This document shows, piece after piece, positions 1-6,662 of a stretch of DNA of 7,428 nucleotides. The position numbers were made by a program, and so were the translations under genes. A model generated the notes under the pieces. That model worked only from the letters and a program-made list of their open reading frames with translations. It ran no database searches and was not told the origin of the DNA. The stretch spans positions 1 to 7,428 of the forward strand of contig VBBA01000019.1 in the NCBI GenBank assembly GCA_005888675.1. Reading direction: 5' to 3'. Each line of letters starts with the position of its first letter. Position 1 is the stretch's first letter. Origin of the DNA: Candidatus Bathyarchaeota archaeon (GTDB lineage Archaea; Thermoproteota; Bathyarchaeia; 40CM-2-53-6).

Positions 1-418
1 CTCCAAGACGAACAAGTTGGAGACGGTCTTCGTGGTGGTCTTCGCGGTGGTAGTGTCGGACATTGTTCTCTTCGCATTGAAGACTGGTTTTGTCAGACCG
101 CGTCCGTCGCACGTTCTAAACGGTGTTATACTCCCATTGGGAGTGGACAATGAGTCCTCGTTCCCCTCAGGTCACACGGCAAGAGCTTTCGCAGTCGCCA
201 GTCTCGTATCTCTTAGAATGGGCCGGAAGTATGTCCCGTTACTCACTCTGGCAATCGGTGTTGCCTTAAGCAGAATAATCATTGGCGTGCACTTCCCATC
301 GGACGTGGTTGGAGGCGCCTTCCTAGGCATACTCATCGGCCTGGTCTCATATGAGTACGGACCGCGAGTGTTCCGATACGCTGTTCCAAGGCTTTTTCCT
401 GGCCGGGCAATCCCATAG
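1..418 (+). CDS. PAP2-family membrane phosphatase, 5' end cut off by window
   Basis: This is the C-terminal part of a type 2 phosphatidic acid phosphatase (PAP2) membrane enzyme. Such enzymes remove phosphate from lipid phosphates or undecaprenyl/dolichyl diphosphates at the membrane. The reading frame is open from base 2 with no stop, so the gene starts before the window; the TTG at 17 is probably not the true start. Numbering from that TTG, all three signature motifs are present: KX6RP at residues 22-30 (KTGFVRPRP), PSGH at 50-53, and SRX5HX3D at 85-96, with catalytic His53 and His92 and Asp96. Hydrophobic stretches at about 4-21, 72-91 and 97-110 fit the usual membrane helices. The stop is TAG at 416-418. 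The family call is firm; the substrate cannot be told from sequence. Confidence 0.9.
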   Translation, partial: SKTNKLETVFVVVFAVVVSDIVLFALKTGFVRPRPSHVLNGVILPLGVDNESSFPSGHTARAFAVASLVSLRMGRKYVPLLTLAIGVALSRIIIGVHFPSDVVGGAFLGILIGLVSYEYGPRVFRYAVPRLFPGRAIP

Positions 419-477
419 CACGCGAGAGTTACATTTTGAACCCGCCCGATCGCTTTCGAAACCAATGAGGAGAGTGG

Positions 478-484
478 AATATTA
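478..484 (+). promoter_or_regulatory. Possible box A (TATA) for the DUF4097-like gene
   Basis: An AATATTA element lies about 32 bases before the TTG at 513. An archaeal start site about 25 bases downstream of its centre would fall near 506, giving a very short or absent leader. This fits the lack of any Shine-Dalgarno-like sequence before that start. The match is weak and unsupported beyond position and A/T content. Confidence 0.3.
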
Positions 485-512
485 GGTAGACTAAACGATA
501 CTGCTAGATAGC

Positions 513-1376
513 TTGGCCTTGCTAGACAAGACTGTAAACGAAACCTCGGTAAGGAGCCAAGCTCGCCGTGAGAAACGGATCATCATGGCCGCAGTTTTGA
601 TTGGCGTTGTCATACTGGGTCTCGTTCTATTCTTTGTCCTCTCGCCGGCGCTCATTGTGAATTCTAGGGATTTCAGCTATCCTGAAGAGTTAAGGACCCC
701 CGCCGGATCTTCGCCCTCACTCAGTATCACGAGCGTCAATGGAAAGGTAAGTATTTCCTCTTGGGCACAAAGCACAGTAGCCATCAGCGGCACGGTGACG
801 GCACGAGGACTCGGCTCATCCCCGGAGCAAGTCGTTCTATCCGAGTCTAACATTAACGGGGTGATAAACTTCCAAGCTGTCTTCCCGAGCGGCTCTCTCT
901 TCCAGCTCTCGGATAGTTATGAAGCACAAATCATCGTATTCATCCCCCTGAACACACAATTCGGACTTCTCAAAGTCGAGACAGTGAATGGAGGGATCGA
1001 CGCGAGGATAGCAAACGCGACAAATGTTCAACTAAACACCGTCGTCGGGGGTATCGCGATCAACTGCATTTCTTGCAGCAATATTGCAGCTTCCACAAAC
1101 AATGGTCCAGTGTCTGCAACCTTCTCTTCCCTAGAGTCGTCCGGACAATACACTCTGACAAGCATCAACGGCAACGTCGCGATGACAGTGCCTTTGACGG
1201 CAGGGTTCACTGTACATGCCGATACAACAAACGGTACCGTCGATGTCTCTGGAGTGAGCTTGCAACCCACGGGCACGGTCCAATTGGCTAACGATAAGAC
1301 TGGGAAAGTGGACGGGGGAGGTGCCAGCGTAAGGCTACACACTGTCAACGGGCAAGTGACGATATCCTTAGGATAG
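513..1376 (+). CDS. Membrane-anchored DUF4097-like beta-repeat protein
   Basis: This 287-residue protein is predicted to be anchored by one N-terminal helix with most of the chain outside the cell. Residues 14-22 are basic (RSQARREKR), followed by a single hydrophobic helix at about 24-48, so the N-terminus should be cytoplasmic. The rest is a beta-rich repeat of the form T-x-N-G-x-V-x-I, with Asn-Gly or Gly-Gly turns at residues 76, 115, 159, 179, 197, 219, 240 and 279. This pattern is typical of the DUF4097/putative adhesin right-handed beta-helix family. Cys185 and Cys188 form a lone CxxC pair, perhaps a disulfide. The start is taken at TTG 513 because an in-frame TAA lies at 492-494; the first ATG (585) would delete the basic segment ahead of the helix. 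The molecular function of the family is not established, so no function is assigned. Confidence 0.75.
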   Translation: MALLDKTVNETSVRSQARREKRIIMAAVLIGVVILGLVLFFVLSPALIVNSRDFSYPEELRTPAGSSPSLSITSVNGKVSISSWAQSTVAISGTVTARGLGSSPEQVVLSESNINGVINFQAVFPSGSLFQLSDSYEAQIIVFIPLNTQFGLLKVETVNGGIDARIANATNVQLNTVVGGIAINCISCSNIAASTNNGPVSATFSSLESSGQYTLTSINGNVAMTVPLTAGFTVHADTTNGTVDVSGVSLQPTGTVQLANDKTGKVDGGGASVRLHTVNGQVTISLG

Positions 1377-1404
1377 TAGAAATCAGCAGCCCCGTTGGTT
1401 TCTG

Positions 1405-3654
1405 CTAACCCGAGTACTTGCCGGCGACGTTCTTAAGAGAATTGGAGACTTCTCGTGCGGCCGGTCGACGTCGAGCTTCCTTCGCCATCATTTCCGCAAG
1501 CACTGGAACTATCGAAGCAAACTTGGAATCTATCCTTGTGAAATCAGGATTGAAAGATTTCCAGAGAGATCTCAACTCGTCTCCCGTCCGGTTGGATTCA
1601 GGGTTCGAGATCATGTTGTTCATTGCCTCGATGAGCCTCTTTGAATGAACCGGTGTCTTCGTTAACATACTGTACAAGGTAGCCCCCAGCGCATAGATGT
1701 CCATCGAAGGATCCGCGCCCGAGCCAAGGACCTGTTCGACAGGCGCGTATTCAGATGTGAATTGAACAACTTTTCCACCAGTCCGGACCGCGGATCCCAG
1801 GTCGGCAAGCTTAGGCGAGATCTTTCCAGATACCATCTGTTCAAGCGTGTCCTGTCCGGTGGGGGGCGGGGTAGCGGTGAAGAGGATGTTCTGAGGTTTG
1901 ACATCGAGATGAACGAACCCGGCTCCATGAATCGTCTCTAAAGCGGTCGAGATCATCTGGCCCATGAGCATCACAACAGCAGCCCACTTTTCAGAGTAAT
2001 AGAGTGCATCGTATGATGGATCCTCGACAAGTCTCTTCGCATTACCTCCCCGCATATACTCCATGACTATGGTTGGTGGGCTGTGGAGATAGAGTCCAGT
2101 ATCTCCTTTCATGATTTCTTGAATGTTCATCCGATCAACAAGTATCCCCTTGATCTGTACAACATACTTCGATTGCCCAGACAATTCCAAGAGGGTAGTC
2201 GCTTCTGCCATTGTCTCGTTGAGAGCCGCAGCGCCGGTAGTAGTCTTGAGTATCGGTATTTTCAAGGCCATCTCTGACCCCGCTGTTCCGAAGCTAGCCC
2301 TGAGAACGTAGCCGGTGGCTCCGGTGGCAATGTGCTCCTTCACTTTGTAGCCATGAACATCTTGGTTGACCCAGGCTCTTGGGTCCCAATCGTCCAGCCG
2401 AGAGATACCGATCGGCGTCGGGGCTGGCGACTGTTTGGGCTGTTGTACTGGAGTAGGTGCAAGCGCCCGTGGAGGGGATGGAGCGCTGATTCTCGGTTGC
2501 GGTTGGGGCGGAGGCGTAACATGCTTGGGGAGAGGGGGAGGGGCTGGGGGGGACTGAACAGTGAAAGAGAAAGTCTCCGTAGAGGAGAGATTCTTTGCTG
2601 CTGCAGCTACTTGAAGCGTATATGTGCCAGATTGTCTTGGCAGGTAAGACACAGTGTATTTTCCGGCACTGTTATGAGATAATTTCAGAAGTTCCCGTTT
2701 TCCTGTGGGAATAGTCAGGGTAGCGTTGAGGTTCGTCACATCTGTTGGGCGACCAGACGTGTTCGTCGTGATCCTAATGGTTTCCATATAGCCTTGCTTA
2801 ATGAGACGATCCCCAGCAATTGCGATCACGGGAGGACTCGTTAGCGGCTTAGGACTTGTTTGTGGCTTTTGACCAGTCAAAGTCTTTGGCTGTATCCTAC
2901 TCGCTAGTCCGGCGGTGACTGAACCGATCACGGCGAGGAGCGGGACATAAATCAACGAGGACAAGAAAGCGTATTCTAGGTTTGGATCCTGTGACACAAA
3001 ATAGGCCAGGACAGTTAATGAGTTCAATGAGAAGAACAAGGAGGGCATCATTACTAGTGCTGATTTCTTTGCCCTCAAGAATTTCTCAAGGATATGCAGT
3101 ATGCTCATTTGGGCGGAATTCCCAGCAAGCGCCAACGGAATGAAGACCAACGACCGCAGCAAGACCACATCGAGGGCCGGAGTTACGCTAAACGAAGAGC
3201 CGCTGGTCGACGCAAGCCCAAGTCCAATGCTGGCAGCTAAGGATGCAACGATGTTCTCCTTCGGAATTCTGAAACGGGTCTTAGTAGAGAACAGCAGTGC
3301 AGAGATAACAACCCCAAGTGCCGGTGGTAGCGAGACTAGTATTAGCGACGGGTACGCTGACAGTGATAGCGAGGATCCGATTGACGAAGCTTGGACCGCA
3401 TAAATTAGCCCGAGGATAGAGGTCAAGAATCCAAGGGCAGTTTTGAGGGGACCAGATCGGGTGTCAAGGGATGTGAGGATACCTAGGACCACAACACTAA
3501 GGACGAACGCGTATGGGTCGCCACGAATTCCCGATGCGAGCAAGAAGCCAACCGGAAGTGCTGCCAATGCTGGTGCGAAGTAGTCTGGCCGCAGAGAGAG
3601 CTTGTACTGAGACGGTTGCAAGACAGACGAGAACTGTCGTTTTGTTACCATCAC
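1405..3654 (-). CDS. Polytopic membrane Ser/Thr protein kinase with Ig-like domain and proline-rich linker
   Basis: This 749-residue protein is a eukaryotic-type Ser/Thr kinase fused to a membrane region. About eight hydrophobic helices span residues 24-252 (roughly 24-44, 46-63, 70-89, 100-121, 133-151, 160-178, 198-221, 228-252). A beta-rich Ig/filamin-like domain follows at about 273-367, then a proline-rich linker at 368-415, then the kinase at about 434-745. Visible kinase elements are a relaxed glycine loop (ATGATGYV, 443-450), Lys465, a helix-C Glu (probably E484), HLD at 582-584 with Lys586 and Asn589, DLG at 618-620, APVE at 637-640, Asp652/Gly657, and Arg730. Catalytic Lys, both Asp and Asn are intact, so it should be active; HRD reads HLD (non-RD type) and DFG reads DLG. 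A basic N-terminus and an even helix count put the kinase in the cytoplasm. The start is GTG 3654 or the adjacent ATG 3651; neither has a clear ribosome site. It diverges from the FHA-phosphatase-vWA operon, whose proteins are likely substrates or partners. ArnC/ArnD-like role is an inference. Confidence 0.92.
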   Translation of the reverse strand: MMVTKRQFSSVLQPSQYKLSLRPDYFAPALAALPVGFLLASGIRGDPYAFVLSVVVLGILTSLDTRSGPLKTALGFLTSILGLIYAVQASSIGSSLSLSAYPSLILVSLPPALGVVISALLFSTKTRFRIPKENIVASLAASIGLGLASTSGSSFSVTPALDVVLLRSLVFIPLALAGNSAQMSILHILEKFLRAKKSALVMMPSLFFSLNSLTVLAYFVSQDPNLEYAFLSSLIYVPLLAVIGSVTAGLASRIQPKTLTGQKPQTSPKPLTSPPVIAIAGDRLIKQGYMETIRITTNTSGRPTDVTNLNATLTIPTGKRELLKLSHNSAGKYTVSYLPRQSGTYTLQVAAAAKNLSSTETFSFTVQSPPAPPPLPKHVTPPPQPQPRISAPSPPRALAPTPVQQPKQSPAPTPIGISRLDDWDPRAWVNQDVHGYKVKEHIATGATGYVLRASFGTAGSEMALKIPILKTTTGAAALNETMAEATTLLELSGQSKYVVQIKGILVDRMNIQEIMKGDTGLYLHSPPTIVMEYMRGGNAKRLVEDPSYDALYYSEKWAAVVMLMGQMISTALETIHGAGFVHLDVKPQNILFTATPPPTGQDTLEQMVSGKISPKLADLGSAVRTGGKVVQFTSEYAPVEQVLGSGADPSMDIYALGATLYSMLTKTPVHSKRLIEAMNNMISNPESNRTGDELRSLWKSFNPDFTRIDSKFASIVPVLAEMMAKEARRRPAAREVSNSLKNVAGKYSG

Positions 3655-3869
3655 AATCCATCCTGGTCGATCAGCACGGTATTGGACACCTGGAAAGGCC
3701 TCTTCTTAGTGCCGGCAGGTTGCGTGTGAACGAGTAACCGTCCAGTCCAGTCTACTCTCTCATGGCGAGACCGGGACACTGGGTCAAAGAGGAAATGTCC
3801 CTGCTAGGCACAAGCTTTGGTACTGTGAAGCATTAAGGTATCAGAACCAGAATATCGGACGTTCAACCC
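3655..3869. promoter_or_regulatory. Divergent intergenic region between kinase and FHA operon
   Basis: These 215 bases separate the start of the kinase gene (left, - strand) from the start of the FHA operon (right, + strand), so promoters for both must lie here unless transcription comes from further away. On the + side an ATTAAGG element at 3832-3838 is suitably placed. On the - side I see no convincing box A 25-40 bases before 3654. I found no long repeat, RNA gene or convincing small coding region here. Confidence 0.5.
3832..3838 (+). promoter_or_regulatory. Possible box A for the FHA-phosphatase-vWA operon
   Basis: ATTAAGG is centred about 35 bases before the ATG at 3870, which would place transcription start near 3860 and leave a leader of about ten bases. 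No Shine-Dalgarno-like sequence precedes the ATG, in keeping with a nearly leaderless message. The element is degenerate, so the call rests mainly on position. Confidence 0.3.
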
Positions 3870-4703
3870 ATGCCCTCATTTAGCCCAGGCGTTTCCTCAA
3901 GCTCGAAGTCTTCACCATTAACCTGGAAGTGCCCCTTCTGCGGAGCCATGAACGAAGATGAGAACATGATCTGTGACGGATGCGGAGACGAGAGACCCGC
4001 CGCACCTTCGATTGCAAGAACGAAGCCTAGCATTGGCCTCGATGTTGCAGATGAAGAGGAGCTTCAATCCGACTCAGATTCCTCTCCAGATGATAAGCTG
4101 GAGGCGGATGATACGGATGAGAAAGAAGACTTGGTAGAGTCGCCAGAACCTCCGACCAAATTGGATAATGAGAATGAGGATTATGAGTCCCCGACAGCAG
4201 TTACAACGCCTCTGCCAACACCATCGATCACTGTCGAAGAGGATGAAGAGACCCCTCCGATCAGACTAGATAACCAGTATGAGGATTTCGAGCCCCCGAA
4301 AGTAATTACAGCGCCACTGCCCAGATCATCAACTAGAGTCGAAGATGAAGAGACGCCGAATCTGTCGTTTACAAGCCAACGCCTATACATGGTCTTCGTC
4401 AATACTCCTGCCCAGTCCCTGATCAAATCAAGGGTTGCAATCGAGTTCGACGTTTTCCCAGTGATCTCGATAGGGAGAAATCCTGAGAACGTAGTCGTGG
4501 TACCCGATCAAGAAGTCTCCCGCAAACATGCCCAGTTAAGCTTGGAAGGCGGCAAGGTGATCCTGAAGGACTTACAGAGCGCAAACGGCACATTCGTATA
4601 CGACGGTAAACAGTTCCAACGAGTCAACGGTAGTGTCGAGATCAAACCGAACACAATATTGAAGTTCGGATCCGGCACTATTGTGAGGCTCATCAACGAA
4701 TGA
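3870..4703 (+). CDS. arnA: Zinc-ribbon and FHA-domain phosphothreonine-binding protein, ArnA-like
   Basis: This 277-residue soluble protein has the layout of ArnA, a Sulfolobus regulator of archaellum synthesis: a short N-terminal zinc finger and a C-terminal FHA domain that binds phosphothreonine peptides. The zinc ribbon is formed by Cys21, Cys24, Cys35 and Cys38 (CPFC and CDGC). Residues 58-165 are acidic, low in complexity and probably disordered, and include two tandem units (94-128 and 129-162), each ending in DEET. The FHA core runs from about 170 to 277 with the expected GR (202-203), SRKH (217-220) and NGT (239-241) phosphate-binding motifs, all intact. It is the first gene of the operon; its stop overlaps the phosphatase start as ATGA. 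The domain calls are firm. The symbol is assigned by architecture and neighbourhood only; it could be another FHA adaptor with no link to archaella. Confidence 0.88.
   Translation: MPSFSPGVSSSSKSSPLTWKCPFCGAMNEDENMICDGCGDERPAAPSIARTKPSIGLDVADEEELQSDSDSSPDDKLEADDTDEKEDLVESPEPPTKLDNENEDYESPTAVTTPLPTPSITVEEDEETPPIRLDNQYEDFEPPKVITAPLPRSSTRVEDEETPNLSFTSQRLYMVFVNTPAQSLIKSRVAIEFDVFPVISIGRNPENVVVVPDQEVSRKHAQLSLEGGKVILKDLQSANGTFVYDGKQFQRVNGSVEIKPNTILKFGSGTIVRLINE
4149..4355 (+). repeat. Tandem duplication inside the FHA gene linker
   Basis: Two adjacent in-frame units of 105 and 102 bases (4149-4253 and 4254-4355) encode similar acidic segments of 35 and 34 residues. Hand alignment with one gap gives 20 identical residues of 34. 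Each begins with PP, contains LDN..ED.E and TxPLP, and ends in DEET followed by P. Identity is well below complete, so the duplication is not recent and has been kept in frame. Confidence 0.8.
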
Positions 4704-5485
4704 TGGAAACAGTCTCGATACCCGAGCTGATTAGCAAAGCGAAAGAGAAGTTGACGGGTCCGTTGCTCCAGTCAAGAGACGTTGACAGAGCCATATTCGT
4801 AGGAGACACTCACACTGCAATAGACGTGACCCAAACCGTATTCGATAGATATTACGAAGAAGCAGATCTAATCGTTTTCCTGGGAGACTACGTAGACAGA
4901 GGCAAAACCGGAGTAGAGAATCTCGGATTAATAGCCACAAGATTCCTGGAAGATCCTCACCGTGTTGTAATGCTGAGGGGGAATCATGAAAGCCCGCTTA
5001 CCAATCCCCACTATGGATTCCTGGACGAGGTGAACGAGAAGCTAGGAAGCTCGGGTTACGAAGGATTCAAACAATTCTTCGAGTCTATGCCCTACGCGAT
5101 AGTCGTGAACGATCATCTTTGTCTCCACGGAGGACTCGCTATGGGTCTCGACCATGTGTCGCAAATAGCCGAACTACCCAGGCCTGATCAAAACCCGGAC
5201 GATCCAGTAGCGTTCCAATTACTTTGGAATGATCCAAGAGAGATGATAGAAGGATTCGTGCCCAGCGTGAGAGGAGATGGCGCATACTATTTCGGTGAAG
5301 ACGTCACCATAAAATTCCTTGAAGAAAACTCGCTAAAGGGAATTATCAGGGGACATGAGGTCGTTGACGGTTTTAGGGAGGACATGGATGGAAGGGTAAT
5401 AACAGTATTCTCGAGTAGATATCACGGATCCTCCGCCGGAATACTCGTTATGGATAATGACATGATGGAGCAAGTTAGAATATGA
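4700..5485 (+). CDS. PPP-family Ser/Thr protein phosphatase
   Basis: This 261-residue enzyme is a metal-dependent phosphoprotein phosphatase of the PPP (PP1/PP2A-like) family and is expected to reverse phosphorylation by the neighbouring kinase. The conserved motifs appear in order: GDTH at 35-38 (metal ligands Asp36, His38), GDYVDRG at 62-68, RGNHE at 93-97, LHGG at 142-145, WND at 176-178, and RGHE at 217-220 (His219). The length is close to that of archaeal PP1-like enzymes with only the catalytic core. Two departures from family consensus are visible: the Gly after GDxH is Thr39, and the usual SAPNY near the C-terminus reads SSRYHG (238-243). It starts at ATG 4700 (ATGA overlap with the FHA stop); a second ATG at 4703 is equally possible. 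Its own stop overlaps the vWA start in the same way. In Sulfolobus a PP2A-type phosphatase acts on ArnA/ArnB, which fits this context. Confidence 0.93.
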   Translation: MMETVSIPELISKAKEKLTGPLLQSRDVDRAIFVGDTHTAIDVTQTVFDRYYEEADLIVFLGDYVDRGKTGVENLGLIATRFLEDPHRVVMLRGNHESPLTNPHYGFLDEVNEKLGSSGYEGFKQFFESMPYAIVVNDHLCLHGGLAMGLDHVSQIAELPRPDQNPDDPVAFQLLWNDPREMIEGFVPSVRGDGAYYFGEDVTIKFLEENSLKGIIRGHEVVDGFREDMDGRVITVFSSRYHGSSAGILVMDNDMMEQVRI

Positions 5486-6615
5486 CAATCTCAATCAGGA
5501 CAGAACTCAGCCACAATTACTCGTTCGACAGTAGCATAGACTGCATCTTCAAGTTAACTTTAGTCGCGGAGAGCCGTGCTGAAGCCAAAGGATTCCACCA
5601 CATTATCGTGATCGACACCAGCACTTCGATGGCGGGGCAAAAGATCGAGCTTGCAAAGCGAGGAGCGGAAGAGTATGCGAAACGAATCCCATCAGGCAAC
5701 CGTGTATCAATCGTCACTTTCTCAGATACGGTGCACACCTACCCCGAAACCGATCTAAGCAAGGTATTGCCAACCATCAAAGCAGCTGGCCTAACAGCCC
5801 TCTACTCCGCGCTCCAGTCTACCTTCGAAATTGCAAAGAAGACGAGCGGACCCGGCTGGATTCTTCTCTTAACAGATGGAGAACCAACGGACGTGATGAA
5901 GCCTGAACTTTACTCCCAACTCAAAGTGCCTTCTGGATACAAGATGGTCGAGTTCGGTATTGGGGAAGATTACAAAGAGTCCATTTTGAAAGCCTTGGCA
6001 GATGCATCAGGTGGTACACTCTACCATATTACTGACGCACAGAAACTACCGAACCTAATGCAGGATAGCGCGGTCGAACAGGTCGCCGGCAGGAACATTA
6101 AGGTAGAATTTGGCAATCAAGATGTAAGAGTTCTAAACTACAAGGGCCCACCCGTGGAGATCAATGCCCTAGAGACTATTGCAAGAATTTGGGGTCAAGT
6201 AAGGCTGCCCGCAGGATTCAAGGGAGACATAATGAACATCCAGGTTTCATACGGCGACGCTATCGACGGTTCACGAAAAACACTGAAAGCCCCGGTGAGC
6301 ATCAGAGTCGCCAAGAACAACGAGGAGTATCAACAGGGGATTCGTAGCAACCTCATATCCGAATTCTCATACTATCGAGGCCTCGAGGACTATTACAATC
6401 AATTATCCGCGGGGCACATGAAAGAGGCCACCCAAACAATGCAGAAACTTACTACGAACGCCGAGCAGACACGACGTGCGGACCTCATTGAATCTACACG
6501 GCAGTTGTCTGACAAACATGAGGAGACCCTCAAACTGGGCGGGAAACCTGAGAACACTAAGAAGCTTCTCAAAGAAGCTGCCAGTGAGACAACAAAGCGA
6601 GCAAGAGACAAGTAG
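5482..6615 (+). CDS. arnB: von Willebrand factor A domain protein, ArnB-like
   Basis: This 377-residue protein has a short N-terminal beta segment (about 1-36), a vWA domain (about 38-200) and a second beta-rich region (about 203-278), then a mostly helical, charged C-terminal tail (about 279-377). The metal-ion-dependent adhesion site is complete: DTSTS at 45-49, Thr105, and TDGEPTD at 131-137 with Asp132. No signal peptide or membrane helix is seen, so it should be cytoplasmic. Sulfolobus ArnB is a vWA protein of similar size that partners the FHA protein ArnA and is phosphorylated by the Arn kinases. Placement after an FHA gene and a PPP phosphatase supports the comparison. The tail carries many Ser/Thr residues (for example T317, T319, T324, T325, T330, T339, T349, T371) that could be kinase targets for FHA binding. 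Start ATG 5482 overlaps the phosphatase stop; a weak GGAG lies at 5467-5470. The symbol rests on architecture and context. Confidence 0.88.
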   Translation: MTISIRTELSHNYSFDSSIDCIFKLTLVAESRAEAKGFHHIIVIDTSTSMAGQKIELAKRGAEEYAKRIPSGNRVSIVTFSDTVHTYPETDLSKVLPTIKAAGLTALYSALQSTFEIAKKTSGPGWILLLTDGEPTDVMKPELYSQLKVPSGYKMVEFGIGEDYKESILKALADASGGTLYHITDAQKLPNLMQDSAVEQVAGRNIKVEFGNQDVRVLNYKGPPVEINALETIARIWGQVRLPAGFKGDIMNIQVSYGDAIDGSRKTLKAPVSIRVAKNNEEYQQGIRSNLISEFSYYRGLEDYYNQLSAGHMKEATQTMQKLTTNAEQTRRADLIESTRQLSDKHEETLKLGGKPENTKKLLKEAASETTKRARDK

Positions 6616-6662
6616 AACAGGTTTTCCAACGGCAATTTCGCATTCCACCCTACTACTGCGTT

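Noticed and set aside
172..465. 97-residue open frame on the - strand
   Set aside because: It lies opposite the PAP2 gene, whose three catalytic motifs prove the + frame; the - product shows no recognisable domain.
1028..1348. 106-residue open frame on the - strand
   Set aside because: It is the shadow of the DUF4097-like repeat gene and has no independent support.
1385..1406. Possible hairpin AGCAG/CTGCT between the convergent DUF4097 and kinase genes
   Set aside because: Only five pairs with a 12-base loop and no clear T tract; too weak to call a terminator.
2332..2682. 116-residue open frame on the + strand, rich in Arg, Gly and Trp
   Set aside because: It is antisense to the proline-rich linker and kinase start; the biased composition simply mirrors the proline codons.
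4181..4426. 81-residue open frame on the - strand with apparent internal repeats
   Set aside because: The repeats are the complement of the duplicated acidic linker of the FHA gene, not a separate gene.
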